Shown in pieces: positions 9,392 to 17,840 of a DNA stretch of 64,000 nucleotides. A program made the position numbers and the translations under genes. The stretch is taken from the NCBI RefSeq assembly GCF_000253255.1, contig NC_015580.1, forward strand, positions 1,209,001 through 1,273,000. Reading direction: 5' to 3'. Within the stretch, counting starts at the first letter, position 1. Every line of letters begins with the position of its first letter. The notes under the pieces were generated by a model. The model was not told where the DNA came from. It was given only the letters and a program-made list of their open reading frames with translations, and made no database searches. The stretch is from Novosphingobium sp. PP1Y (GTDB taxonomy: Bacteria > Pseudomonadota > Alphaproteobacteria > Sphingomonadales > Sphingomonadaceae).

Positions 9392-9411
9392 ATAATAACG
9401 TTCGTTATTAT
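9392..9411. promoter_or_regulatory. MarR-type operator, copy A (perfect palindrome)
   Basis: ATAATAACG and CGTTATTAT flank TT as a perfect 20-base palindrome. Its inner 14 bases (9395-9408) read ATAAC-GT-TC-GTTAT. It begins 22 bases upstream of the exporter start codon and just after the marR stop, a position suited to repression of the exporter promoter. Confidence 0.75.
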
Positions 9412-9444
9412 ATATTGGTCGCTGTTGCAAGCGAGGCGCCTCGC

Positions 9445-9957
9445 TCAGGGTGTTGGCGCCTGTTTGTTCTCGGGCTTCGTGAACTCCAGGAAGCTGGAGT
9501 GTCCGTTCTCGTCCGTCGCTTCGAGTGCAGCGATGAGGGTGTCCAGGATGTGATCGAGCATGGCAATTTCATGGGGTTGCAGGTTGCACAGCATGTAGTC
9601 TGCCACTCTTCCTGCGTTCGGTTGCAGAGCCCGGTAGAGGCGCTGGCCTTCGTTAGTGAGAGTGATCTGCTTGCGCCTGCGGTTTGCGGGGTCTCGTTCG
9701 ATGCGGATGCGGTCCTGGCGCTCTAGAGTGATGGCTGCCCTGGAAACGCTCATGGCGGACACACCGGTTCTTTCGACTATCTCATGACTGGCAGCGCGCC
9801 CGAGGTGGCCGACGAGCATCAGCACGCGGAATTCGTTGAGGCTGATCCTGTGCTGGTCTTCAAGGTGCGCGGAGAACGGGGCCAGCAGCCGGTTCGACAG
9901 CTTGAGCACTCGGTGGAGGATCTTCGCGCGGGGGCTGGTGGTGGTTGCCTTCTTCAT
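9445..9957 (-). CDS. MarR-family transcriptional regulator (first of two)
   Basis: A 170-residue winged-helix regulator. The central part has the MarR pattern LNEFRVLMLVGHLGRAASHEIVERTGVSAMSVSRAAITLE (recognition helix about residues 60-80) followed by the wing DPANRRRKQITLTNEGQ. Family members are dimers that bind palindromes and release DNA on binding phenolic ligands or their CoA esters. Its gene is flanked by two copies of the same 14-base palindrome (9395 and 10112), and further copies lie before other genes up to about 24 kb. It is thus the likely regulator of Part A of the cluster. Start ATG at 9957 follows a GTG-rich region without a strong ribosome-binding site. Confidence 0.88.
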   Translation of the reverse strand: MKKATTTSPRAKILHRVLKLSNRLLAPFSAHLEDQHRISLNEFRVLMLVGHLGRAASHEIVERTGVSAMSVSRAAITLERQDRIRIERDPANRRRKQITLTNEGQRLYRALQPNAGRVADYMLCNLQPHEIAMLDHILDTLIAALEATDENGHSSFLEFTKPENKQAPTP

Positions 9958-10111
9958 CTTGTGTTCTCCCGCGCCCTTTCAACGCTCCTGCCGGCTGTGA
10001 CGGTAACGGTTTGCATTATTGCTATATCGAACCTTGAGGGCCTGAGGCACGGATTAGCGCGCCATTGCGATGTTTCCTTCAGCCATCTTTACACTTGCAA
10101 TGACTGTATCA

Positions 10112-10125
10112 ATAACTATCGTTAT
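10112..10125. promoter_or_regulatory. MarR-type operator, copy B
   Basis: ATAAC-TA-TC-GTTAT, a 5-4-5 inverted repeat identical in both arms to copies A and C. It lies in the 244-base divergent region between the marR gene (start 9957, minus) and the NTF2-fold gene (start near 10202, plus), so it could control both. Confidence 0.7.
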
Positions 10126-10201
10126 GAACTTAGCGTGTCCAGAAGATCTTCACGCAGCTTATGATGATTGTCCGGGCGTAAGCGGCACGACAGGTGCACG
10201 A

Positions 10202-10621
10202 ATGGGATGGGAATGGCAGGCAATGCGAATGGAGACATGGACCGAGCAGGAGCAGGCCAATGTCCGGCATGTCCGCGCAATGTTCGACCAGGTCCTCAAT
10301 GCGCTTGATGCCGAAGCGGCGCATGAGTTCATTGACCGTGAATATATCCAGCACAACCAGGCGGTGGGCCAGGGACTCGAGCCGCTCCAGGCCTTGCTTC
10401 GTCGAATTCGCAGCGAAACTCCGCAGGCCGTGCACGATATCAAACGGATCTTCGCTGACGCAGACCACGTGATCGTCCACTGTCACGTCCGGCGCTGGCC
10501 GCAGGACCGAGGTTGGGCCGTGGTCGACATCTTCCGCCTCTCAGGCGGCATGATCGTGGAGCACTGGGACGTCGTTCAGGACGTCCCGGAAGATAGTCCA
10601 AACCCCCTGGGCCCGTTTTGA
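10202..10621 (+). CDS. SnoaL/NTF2-fold protein
   Basis: A protein of about 139 residues resembling the SnoaL-like branch of the NTF2 fold: helical N-terminus, then YIQHNQAVGQGLEPLQALL, then a beta-sheet part ending WAVVDIFRLSGGMIVEHWDVVQ. That last block is typical of small SnoaL-type proteins that act as lyases, isomerases or cyclases without cofactor. Substrate is unknown. In-frame starts at 10202, 10223 and 10229 are all possible; no strong ribosome-binding site decides. It is the first gene of a three-gene unit with the SDR and DUF3237 genes. Confidence 0.7.
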   Translation: MGWEWQAMRMETWTEQEQANVRHVRAMFDQVLNALDAEAAHEFIDREYIQHNQAVGQGLEPLQALLRRIRSETPQAVHDIKRIFADADHVIVHCHVRRWPQDRGWAVVDIFRLSGGMIVEHWDVVQDVPEDSPNPLGPF

Positions 10622-10632
10622 GGAGGATAAAG

Positions 10633-11382
10633 ATGCGTTTCGCAGACAGGAAAGTCCTGGTCCTGGGAGGCAATAGCGGGATCGGTCTTGCCTGTGCGCA
10701 TGCCTTCGCGCGTGAAGGTGGCGCAGTGCGGATCACCGGACGCAATCCGGCGACACTTGCACGGGCGACGCGGGACTTGCCCGGCAGCAGGGGCGACAGC
10801 GTCGATATATCCGACATGAACGCGACGAAGAATTACTTCAGCGTGCTCGAACGCGAGTGGGACAACTTGGATGTTTTGGTCGTCAATGCAGGAATGGGCG
10901 GCTTTTCTACCGTCGACGATCTTGCCGTCGACTACTGGGATGAAGTCCATGCCATCAATTTGCGCGGTTGCGTTTTCGCGATGCAACAGGCTGCGCGGCT
11001 CATGGGAGAGGGCGGCGCGATCGTCGTGACCGGCTCGATCGGCGGTCACGCTTTCGTTCCGGGCAACCTGGCCTATGGTTCGGCCAAGGCTGGACTTGCG
11101 TTCTCCATGAGGCAGTTTGCCGGCGAGCTGGTCGAGCGCGGAATTCGGGTGAACATGGTGAGCCCCGGGCCGATCGAAACGCCCTTGCTCTATCGCAACC
11201 CGGGCATGAGCGAGGATGAGGTGGCGGCCATGCGCAAGCAGATGGTCGCCGCCGTGCCGATGAAAAGGATGGGCCGTCCGGAAGAAGTCGCCGCCGCCGT
11301 GCTCTTCCTTGCATCCGGGGAGGCCAGTTTCATTACCGCCGCCAATCTTTTCGTCGATGGCGGTGCCGTCGAAATCGGATGA
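10633..11382 (+). CDS. Short-chain dehydrogenase/reductase (SDR)
   Basis: A classical SDR of 249 residues that should oxidise or reduce an alcohol/ketone with NAD(P). The cofactor motif is GGNSGIG (residues 12-18), NAG appears near residue 83, and the catalytic Ser with YGSAK (Tyr and Lys) near residues 140-160. The C-terminus ends in the usual FVDGGA. AGGAGG at 10621-10626 fixes the start at ATG 10633. The gene overlaps the DUF3237 gene by ATGA, so the two are probably co-translated. Substrate unknown; a lignin-dimer side-chain alcohol is a guess from context. Confidence 0.85.
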   Translation: MRFADRKVLVLGGNSGIGLACAHAFAREGGAVRITGRNPATLARATRDLPGSRGDSVDISDMNATKNYFSVLEREWDNLDVLVVNAGMGGFSTVDDLAVDYWDEVHAINLRGCVFAMQQAARLMGEGGAIVVTGSIGGHAFVPGNLAYGSAKAGLAFSMRQFAGELVERGIRVNMVSPGPIETPLLYRNPGMSEDEVAAMRKQMVAAVPMKRMGRPEEVAAAVLFLASGEASFITAANLFVDGGAVEIG

Positions 11383-11903
11383 GGATAGATCCAGATATGC
11401 ATGAAGGCCCGTTTTCCACTCTCGACAATCCGCGTCTCGAATTCGCCATGGAAGTGCGTCTAACGTTTCCGCGGGTGCAGACGATTGTCGGGACACCCAT
11501 GGGCGGTAACCGCAGCGCGGTGTACGTCGAAGGAGGAACTTTCGAAGGACCCAATATTAAGGGAACGGCCGTGCCCGGATCGGGCGGCGACTACGCCTAT
11601 TTTCGGCCGGACGACGTTGCCGTCTTCGATGCCCGCTACATGCTCGAGGAATGCGACGGGACCCTGATCCTGCTCAACAACCGAGGTTTTCTGTGGGGGC
11701 GCAGGCCCGACACGATGGAGCGGCTGCGCGACTGGGCTTTCAAGGAGGGCGAGCCTGTCGACCAGCAGGAATACTATCTGCGCGGAAATCCTACGTTCGA
11801 ATGTCCGGTCGGCAAGCATGACTGGTTGACCAAGCATGTTTTCATCGGCGTTGGCGAGCGAAGGGCCGATGGAAATGTCCTGCGTTACTACGCCCTGACC
11901 TGA
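11379..11903 (+). CDS. DUF3237 protein, possible cofactor-free gamma-decarboxylase
   Basis: A 174-residue DUF3237 protein: AMEVRLTFPRVQTIVGTPMGGNRSAVYVEGGTF-type start of the barrel, central GSGGDYAYFRPD, and YYALT at the end. From memory of the SYK-6 literature, PhcF and PhcG, which decarboxylate the side-chain acid of a phenylcoumaran dimer to a stilbene, are DUF3237 proteins. That makes this a candidate for the same chemistry, feeding the stilbene dioxygenase at 48053. Start ATG 11379 overlaps the SDR stop; ATG 11397 is possible. Family assignment is good, function inferred. Confidence 0.75.
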   Translation: MRIDPDMHEGPFSTLDNPRLEFAMEVRLTFPRVQTIVGTPMGGNRSAVYVEGGTFEGPNIKGTAVPGSGGDYAYFRPDDVAVFDARYMLEECDGTLILLNNRGFLWGRRPDTMERLRDWAFKEGEPVDQQEYYLRGNPTFECPVGKHDWLTKHVFIGVGERRADGNVLRYYALT

Positions 11904-11909
11904 GGATGT

Positions 11910-11936
11910 GTGTACGGCGCAAGGGGCGCCGTACAC
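11910..11936. terminator. Hairpin between convergent DUF3237 and TonB-receptor genes
   Basis: GTGTACGGCGC (11910-11920) and GCGCCGTACAC (11926-11936) pair perfectly over 11 bases with a five-base loop. No T-run follows on either strand, so it may be a bidirectional terminator or an mRNA end-protecting hairpin. Confidence 0.6.
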
Positions 11937-11969
11937 TGCCATTCCTCTCAAGCAGGTGCCGGTCTCGCT

Positions 11970-14357
11970 TCAGAAGTTCCTTCGAAGCGAGACGAACCAT
12001 TCACGCGGCCTCCCGACCGTGCCGGAACTGACCCCGTAGTTGGCCACGTTTTCGCTTGCGCCGGTGTAGTAGAACTTGTCGAACAGGTTTGTTGCACCGG
12101 CGCTCAATTGCCAGGACTTGTCCGGGGAATCATAGGTTACGCGCAAGTTGAACAGGTTGCGCGCGGCAACGCGGTTGTATTCGTTGTTGATCGATCCGAA
12201 GTAGAACGACGACTGGTAGTTCCAATCGAACCGGGGAGTAATCGTGCCCCAATTCTCGCCCAGGTTGGCCGCATACTGGATGCCTGCACTCGCCTGCCAT
12301 GATGGATTGAAGGGTGCCTTGAAGTCTTTCTCGACCAGTGTGGTCGCATCGACCCGCGTGTATTTGAAGTGCAGGTAGCCGGTCGAAGCGTCGATTGTGA
12401 GGCCGTAGACAGGTTCTGCGAAGAATTCCGCTTCGATACCCCACGTCTTTGCATCGCCGGCATTCGCGGGTTGCGAGCAGGTTGTGCTGGCGCTTTCCGG
12501 GCATAGATAGCGATTGATCTGGATGTCCCGGTAATCGTTGTAGAACACCGTGCCGTTCAGGCGAATGCGATTCTCGAAAAGATCCGACTTGAATCCCGCT
12601 TCATAGGTCGTCAGTGTTTCCGGCTTGAAGCTCACGATCTGGTCGGGCGTATAGGGTCGCGGATTGATGCCGCCGCCCTTGTAGCCCGTAGCCACTTGCG
12701 CATAGGCCATTACGGACGGACTGAACCGGTAGTTCACGCCAAGGCGATAGTCGAGGCGGTCACCCTTGAAAGTTCCGCTCTGGCCATCGAGGCCAACGAT
12801 CAGGAAATTGTCCGTCAGGAATTCCCCGGTTGGCAAGGAACCATCGACGTTCCTTCGACTGAATCCGTAGGTCTTGCGGTCATCGGTGTAGCGCAGGCCG
12901 CCGATCAGGTTGAGGTTGGAGCTCAGGTGCAACTCAGTGTGCAGGAAGCCTGAAATGCTGCGGTTGGTGACCGGATCGTCCTGCACGAAGTTAAAGAATG
13001 CATTGGGAATGAGGACGCGACCCGAGAAGCGATCGTGAGCATCGTAGTAGTAGGCTCCGGTGGTGAAGTCGACGAGTGTGCCGATCCGTCCCGAGATGCG
13101 CAGTTCCTGCGTGAATTGCCGGTGTTCGTAGTCGAACTCCTGCACGAGGATCGATAGGGGCGAGCCGTCGAGATCGATGCCGGTGCGTCCTGTCGCTTTC
13201 CGGTAGGCGGTAATCGACTTCATGCTGAGGTCGCCGGTCAACTCATAGTCCACGGTTCCCGCCACGCCCCAGCTTTTCGCGGAGCTGTCGGGGCTGGAAT
13301 TGAAGCTGCCCGGCTCGACCTGATAGTTTGTTCCGAAGACCGTCGTGTAATTGCCGCCAGCTGCATAATTCGCGTAACTCGAATAGGCGTGGCGACCGGT
13401 CAGGAAGCGATCATCCAGTGGGATGCCGCCCGTCGGGTCGCCCGCCACGTAGCTGCGCGTGTTGGGATTGTCGGCATAGAGCAGTTTGGTGGCGACCTGG
13501 TCGGACGTGTTGTGCGCGTAGTCTGCAACCACGTTCACTTCGAGCGATGAGCCGACCGGTGCATAGCGAAGCGCCAGGCGCGTTCCCTTGACGTCGACGC
13601 CGCCTTCCGTGCCGACCTTGCAGTCTCCGCCGGAACCGGTCGACGCGATACCGGAGTCCGGGAAGACGCAGCCATAGTCGAGCAGATCGAAATAGCCGTC
13701 GGTATGCTTGGAGACGCCGGAAACCCTGGCATAGAACCCGTCGGCAATGACGAAGCCGGCGCTGCCTCTCAAATCGATCCGGCCGAAACTGCCCGTGGTC
13801 GCTTCGACGAAGCCGTCCGTGTCCTCATCCGGCTTGCGGCTGAACAGCTTGACCGACCCGCCAATGGAGTTCTTGCCGGACAGAGTGCCTTGCGGTCCGC
13901 GCAGGACTTCGACGCGGTCGAGGTCATTGAGGTCGAGGATCGCGCCGAAAGTGGTGCCGTAATAGACATCGTCGATGTAGATGCCTACGCCCGGTTCGAG
14001 CGCGAAGCTGGAATCGCTTTGTCCGATACCTCGAATATAGGCCTGCACTGCACTCCCGTTCAGGCCCGTCGCTTCGGAGAGATTGACGTTGGGCGCGATG
14101 GCCGTGAGGTCGGTGACGCTGTCGACGTTCTTGGCCGCCAGTTGCGAACCGGTCGTTGCGGTGATGGCGATCGGCGTGTCCTGAAGGCGCTGGGCACGGA
14201 ATTGCGCGGTTACGATGATTTCCGGCGCGGAGACGTTCTCTTGCGGCGCATCGCCGGATGCGACTTCCTGCCCGTATGCTTCGCTCGAAAAAAGTGACAG
14301 GGCGATCGCGGCCAGCGCTGCGCCATGACAAGAATAGCCGCCCAACTTGCGTTTCAT
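11970..14357 (-). CDS. TonB-dependent outer-membrane receptor (first of two)
   Basis: A 795-residue outer-membrane transporter. A signal peptide ends near AYGQ (residue 30), a TonB-box-like stretch (PEIIVTAQ) lies near 47-54, the plug follows (with RGIGQSD and VEVLRGPQGTLSGKNSIGG), then a 22-strand barrel ending in the aromatic C-terminus SLRRNF. It is similar in plug and barrel to the second receptor at 23745. In sphingomonads such receptors import bulky lignin dimers, as DdvT does for dehydrodivanillate. Operator copy C lies about 215 bases upstream. Substrate is inferred from context only. Confidence 0.9.
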   Translation of the reverse strand: MKRKLGGYSCHGAALAAIALSLFSSEAYGQEVASGDAPQENVSAPEIIVTAQFRAQRLQDTPIAITATTGSQLAAKNVDSVTDLTAIAPNVNLSEATGLNGSAVQAYIRGIGQSDSSFALEPGVGIYIDDVYYGTTFGAILDLNDLDRVEVLRGPQGTLSGKNSIGGSVKLFSRKPDEDTDGFVEATTGSFGRIDLRGSAGFVIADGFYARVSGVSKHTDGYFDLLDYGCVFPDSGIASTGSGGDCKVGTEGGVDVKGTRLALRYAPVGSSLEVNVVADYAHNTSDQVATKLLYADNPNTRSYVAGDPTGGIPLDDRFLTGRHAYSSYANYAAGGNYTTVFGTNYQVEPGSFNSSPDSSAKSWGVAGTVDYELTGDLSMKSITAYRKATGRTGIDLDGSPLSILVQEFDYEHRQFTQELRISGRIGTLVDFTTGAYYYDAHDRFSGRVLIPNAFFNFVQDDPVTNRSISGFLHTELHLSSNLNLIGGLRYTDDRKTYGFSRRNVDGSLPTGEFLTDNFLIVGLDGQSGTFKGDRLDYRLGVNYRFSPSVMAYAQVATGYKGGGINPRPYTPDQIVSFKPETLTTYEAGFKSDLFENRIRLNGTVFYNDYRDIQINRYLCPESASTTCSQPANAGDAKTWGIEAEFFAEPVYGLTIDASTGYLHFKYTRVDATTLVEKDFKAPFNPSWQASAGIQYAANLGENWGTITPRFDWNYQSSFYFGSINNEYNRVAARNLFNLRVTYDSPDKSWQLSAGATNLFDKFYYTGASENVANYGVSSGTVGRPREWFVSLRRNF

Positions 14358-14572
14358 AGATGCTTCCTCCCTTCGGCACCCGATCGCCGCAGTCTCTGAC
14401 AGGCCGGCCTGCTGCAGGCGGCAAGGCGCACATTCGCTGTCCGGTGTCGGGGCCGTGATTGTATTGTCGCCCGGGTTAGCGGGGCATTGTGCCGCAATGG
14501 ATATGCAATTCTGCTTTGCTACGCCGTTGAAGACAGGCTTCGACAGGACTGCATATCATGCTGTCAACAAAG

Positions 14573-14586
14573 ATAACGGTCGTTAT
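14573..14586. promoter_or_regulatory. MarR-type operator, copy C
   Basis: ATAAC-GG-TC-GTTAT, a 5-4-5 inverted repeat with arms identical to copies A and B. It lies in the 277-base gap between the end of the PQQ dehydrogenase gene and the start of the TonB-receptor gene, both on the minus strand, so it most likely serves the receptor promoter. Confidence 0.7.
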
Positions 14587-14634
14587 GAATGTGTCAATGC
14601 GATTCGTTATCGGTGATGGCGGGTGGCAGGTCGA

Positions 14635-16833
14635 TCAATATCCGGCCCGGGCGCCCGAGGGACCCGCGCCAAGCGGCTTGCCATCCGCCTTGAGGCGCAG
14701 TTCACGGGCTCGCAGCTTCGTCTGCTCATCGATCAGGTAGGCATGGATGGCTTTCGTGTCGTCCTTGGAAAGCAGATCGTCCCAGCGTGGCATTCCAGCC
14801 GGAAGAAACAGGCCATCCATTACGATATCGTCAAACGCCGCATGGGTTTCCGGGCTCATGCGTCTGAGGTCGGGCAGGGCCGCCCGCGGCTGGTTGGCGT
14901 GGCAAAGAATGCAAGTGCCCATGAATAAGGCTTGGCCGCGCGCAATGGTGGCAGGCGTGACACCCGGGGCTTGAGGCGGGGCAGCCGGGGCCACTTCGAG
15001 CGGGCCCAGCGGTTCGGGCTTGCGGACTTCACCTCCGTCCAGCTTGAAGACCAACAAACGGTTCGCATTGCCGTATGTGTAGGCGGCGGAATAGGCGGGA
15101 ACCGAGCCCCAGCCGCCACCGCCGAAGCCGGCGGCCACGGCGACATATTGCACGCCGTCGATCCGGTAGGTCATGGGTGCGGCCATGATCGAGCTGCCGG
15201 TGTCGATCTGCTTCAGTACCTTGCCAGTGTCGGCATCGCGGGCAATGAATTTCCCGCCGACGGAGCCGTGAAATATCAGGCCGGCCTTGGTCGCGAGCAC
15301 ACCGGGCCGGTCCTGCCAGCCTTCGGTTTCGACCGCCCATTTCGCCTTGCCCGTCAGCGGATCGATCGCGCGTAGCTGCGAGCTATAGGGCTTGTCCTTG
15401 ACCCACTGCCATTCCGGCAGGGCCCTGACCTGATCCTGCAGCGGCTTCGGCAAGGACGGCATGGCCGTCGGCAGATCTGCAGTGAACATCAGTGCCGCCG
15501 ATACGTTCAGACCCTTCTTGCGCCGGGGATCGCCTTTTTCGAGCGGGGGCGTAGTGAACATGAGGTTGCCCATGTCGAGCACCGAGGCGAAGTAGAGGCC
15601 TCGATCCGGATCGAATGCTGCCGGATACCAGTTGCGCGCGCCGGACGAGGCGGGAAAGACGATCTTGGGACCTTGCCAGTAGGCCGAGCCCGCGGGCGTC
15701 TTCTTGGGGAGGCCGGTGCTGAGATCGAAGCCCTTCGCCCAACTGGTGCGAGCCAGCGCGTTGATGGCCAGCGGTTTTCCGGTTTCCCGGTCCAGCACGA
15801 AAAGGAAGCCGTTCTTGGGCGAATGGATCAGGACGGGGCGCATCTTTCCGTTCACTTCGAGGTCGGTGAACAGCATCGGCTGCGTGGCCGTATAGTCCCA
15901 GGCGTCGCCGGGTGTTTCCTGGTAGTGCCACTTGACCCGTCCGGTCTTGCGGTCGAGCGCGACGAGCGATGACAGGTAGAGGTTGCTGCCGCCGCCCGGC
16001 GAGCGCCGCGTGATGTTATAGGGGCCGCCATTGCCGACGCCGATAATGACGGTGTCGAAGCGCGGGTCGTAATTGATCGCATCCCAGACGGTGCCGCCGC
16101 CGCCGATGTCCCAGCGGCTGTCTGCTGCCCATGTCCTGACCGCCGCTTCCAGCTCCGGATTCTCTTGCGGGCCGAGCTTGGGATCGTGCGGTACCGTGAA
16201 GAAGCGCCAGACCTGCCGACCGGTCTTCAGGTCGTAGGCGGTGACGTAGCCGCGCGCATCGAACTCAGCACCGGCATTGCCGATCACGACGAGGTCGCCG
16301 GCCACTTCCGGGGCGCCGGTAATGGTGTAGCCGCGCGTATGGTCGGCAACGGTGTCGACATTCCATGCGACTTCGCCGGTCTTGGCATCCAGAGCGTAGA
16401 GCCGGCCGTCCAGCGTGCCGACGAAGACCTTGCCGTCTGCCACGGCGACGCCGCGATTGGCCTGGTCGCAGCAGGCCGTGCGATTGACCTGCATGTCGAC
16501 TTCGGGCTCGAAGGTCCACTTCGGTTTTCCGGATGCGGCGTCGAGTGCGTACACGCGGCCCAGATTGCCGCTCGTGTACATCATGCCGTCGATGACGACG
16601 GGCGTTGCTTCCTGCACGCGGTTGGTGCCGAGGTCATAGGACCAGGCGAGGCCGAGCCGGGAAACGTTGCCTTTGTCGATCTGGGTCAGCGCCGAATAAT
16701 GCGATGCATCGCTATCACCCTTGGGTGATGGCCAGTCGTCTCCCGTTCCCTCATCCGGCGCGCTTGGTGCGCAGCCCGCAAGAAGTGCAAGGGGCAGGAC
16801 GAAGCCGCACAGCCGCACCGTCAAATGCTTCAT
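14635..16833 (-). CDS. PQQ-dependent dehydrogenase with C-terminal cytochrome c domain, lipoprotein
   Basis: A 732-residue quinohemoprotein-type dehydrogenase that should oxidise an alcohol or aldehyde in the periplasm and pass electrons through its heme. The N-terminus is a lipoprotein signal (LPLALLAGC). The propeller has the adjacent cysteine pair (ACCDQANRG) found near PQQ in quinoprotein alcohol dehydrogenases, GGGGTVWDAINYDP, and the catalytic-Asp segment AWDYTATQ. The heme motif CILCH lies in the last 100 residues. ATG 16833 was chosen because the signal peptide begins there and it overlaps the NmrA-type stop by ATGA. A lignin-derived alcohol is the likely substrate, by context. Confidence 0.88.
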   Translation of the reverse strand: MKHLTVRLCGFVLPLALLAGCAPSAPDEGTGDDWPSPKGDSDASHYSALTQIDKGNVSRLGLAWSYDLGTNRVQEATPVVIDGMMYTSGNLGRVYALDAASGKPKWTFEPEVDMQVNRTACCDQANRGVAVADGKVFVGTLDGRLYALDAKTGEVAWNVDTVADHTRGYTITGAPEVAGDLVVIGNAGAEFDARGYVTAYDLKTGRQVWRFFTVPHDPKLGPQENPELEAAVRTWAADSRWDIGGGGTVWDAINYDPRFDTVIIGVGNGGPYNITRRSPGGGSNLYLSSLVALDRKTGRVKWHYQETPGDAWDYTATQPMLFTDLEVNGKMRPVLIHSPKNGFLFVLDRETGKPLAINALARTSWAKGFDLSTGLPKKTPAGSAYWQGPKIVFPASSGARNWYPAAFDPDRGLYFASVLDMGNLMFTTPPLEKGDPRRKKGLNVSAALMFTADLPTAMPSLPKPLQDQVRALPEWQWVKDKPYSSQLRAIDPLTGKAKWAVETEGWQDRPGVLATKAGLIFHGSVGGKFIARDADTGKVLKQIDTGSSIMAAPMTYRIDGVQYVAVAAGFGGGGWGSVPAYSAAYTYGNANRLLVFKLDGGEVRKPEPLGPLEVAPAAPPQAPGVTPATIARGQALFMGTCILCHANQPRAALPDLRRMSPETHAAFDDIVMDGLFLPAGMPRWDDLLSKDDTKAIHAYLIDEQTKLRARELRLKADGKPLGAGPSGARAGY

Positions 16834-17744
16834 TTGGGCCAGGCTCCGCAATGCTGCAGCATGACTTCGCGCAAGGAGCGCGGGGGGTGACCGGTCAGGC
16901 GATCGACGTGATCCGTGGCCTGCGCGAAGTACCCTTCGCGTATGGCGGTGCCGAAGGTCACCATGTCGTCGCTGGACCACGGAATGGGGCCATCGGGGAT
17001 GATGTCGGATGCGTGGCGGGGGACGCCGAGCGAATCGAAGTAGGCGAACATGCCCTCGTCATCGACCTGTTCGACTTCGATCGGCTTTCCGGCGATCTCG
17101 CTGGCCATGGCGAGAGCTTCGGGCACGGAGAGCGCTTCGGGCCCGGTCAGCGTATAGGCCTTGCAGCCGTGGCCTTCCTGGGTCAGCACACCGACTGCGG
17201 ATGAAACGCAGTCGTCCCGGCTCACGAATGCGACCTTGCCGTCCCCGCAGTTGTCCGGCTTGCGGCCGCTGGCGAGGGCGGGGATCACCATCGCCAGCGC
17301 CACCGCTTCGGAATACTGGCTGTCGCGCAAGTGGGTCCACTGCGCACCCGAAGCCTCGATGATTTCTTCCGTCGCGCGGTGATCCAGCTTGACGATCGCC
17401 GGATTGGCTGGGGCGTCGGCGGACATGAGCGAGGTATAGGCGATGTGTCGAACCCCGGCAGCGACGGCGGCTTCGACCGCATTGCGATGCTGCGAGACCC
17501 GGGTGCCCACACGCGCCGTGCTGATCAGCAGCATGCGCTCGCCGCCTTCCATAGCCTGGGGCAGGGAGGTCGGATCGTCGAAGTCGGACTGGCGCACGAT
17601 CGCGCCGGCTTCCGCGAAGTGTTTGAGCTTGTCCGGTGTGCGCGACAGGAGGATGAGATCTTCCGCCGCGCAGCGGTCGAGCAGAAGTTCCGCGGCTGCA
17701 TTGCCAAATGCGCCAGAAGCGCCGGTGACGATAATCTTGCCCAC
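16830..17744 (-). CDS. NmrA-like atypical SDR (NAD(P)H-binding, QOR2/azoreductase-like)
   Basis: A 304-residue Rossmann protein with GASGAFGNAAAELLL at residues 8-22, the cofactor motif of NmrA-type atypical SDRs. It lacks the classical YxxxK pair. The middle part (HIAYTSLMSAD, TYLRDSQYSE-like) resembles quinone reductase QOR2 and related proteins that reduce quinones or sense NADP. It is the first gene of a two-gene minus-strand unit with the PQQ dehydrogenase and is divergent from the NTF2-fold gene at 17841. Quinone reduction or isoflavone-reductase-like ether chemistry are both possible; not decided. Confidence 0.8.
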   Translation of the reverse strand: MGKIIVTGASGAFGNAAAELLLDRCAAEDLILLSRTPDKLKHFAEAGAIVRQSDFDDPTSLPQAMEGGERMLLISTARVGTRVSQHRNAVEAAVAAGVRHIAYTSLMSADAPANPAIVKLDHRATEEIIEASGAQWTHLRDSQYSEAVALAMVIPALASGRKPDNCGDGKVAFVSRDDCVSSAVGVLTQEGHGCKAYTLTGPEALSVPEALAMASEIAGKPIEVEQVDDEGMFAYFDSLGVPRHASDIIPDGPIPWSSDDMVTFGTAIREGYFAQATDHVDRLTGHPPRSLREVMLQHCGAWPK

Positions 17745-17795
17745 TTGTCCTCTCTTTCAACGAGCCCGGATGTATCAGGCTGCTTGCCGATAAAC

Positions 17796-17809
17796 GTAAC
17801 GAATGTTAT
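17796..17809. promoter_or_regulatory. MarR-type operator, copy D (degenerate)
   Basis: GTAAC-GAAT-GTTAT matches the consensus ATAAC-N2-TC-GTTAT at 9 of 12 defined positions and keeps the inverted repeat. It sits between the divergent NmrA-type gene (start 17744) and NTF2-fold gene (start 17841). Confidence 0.5.
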
Positions 17810-17840
17810 GTTTTGGTCAAGTTGTCGATTTGAGGAGATG

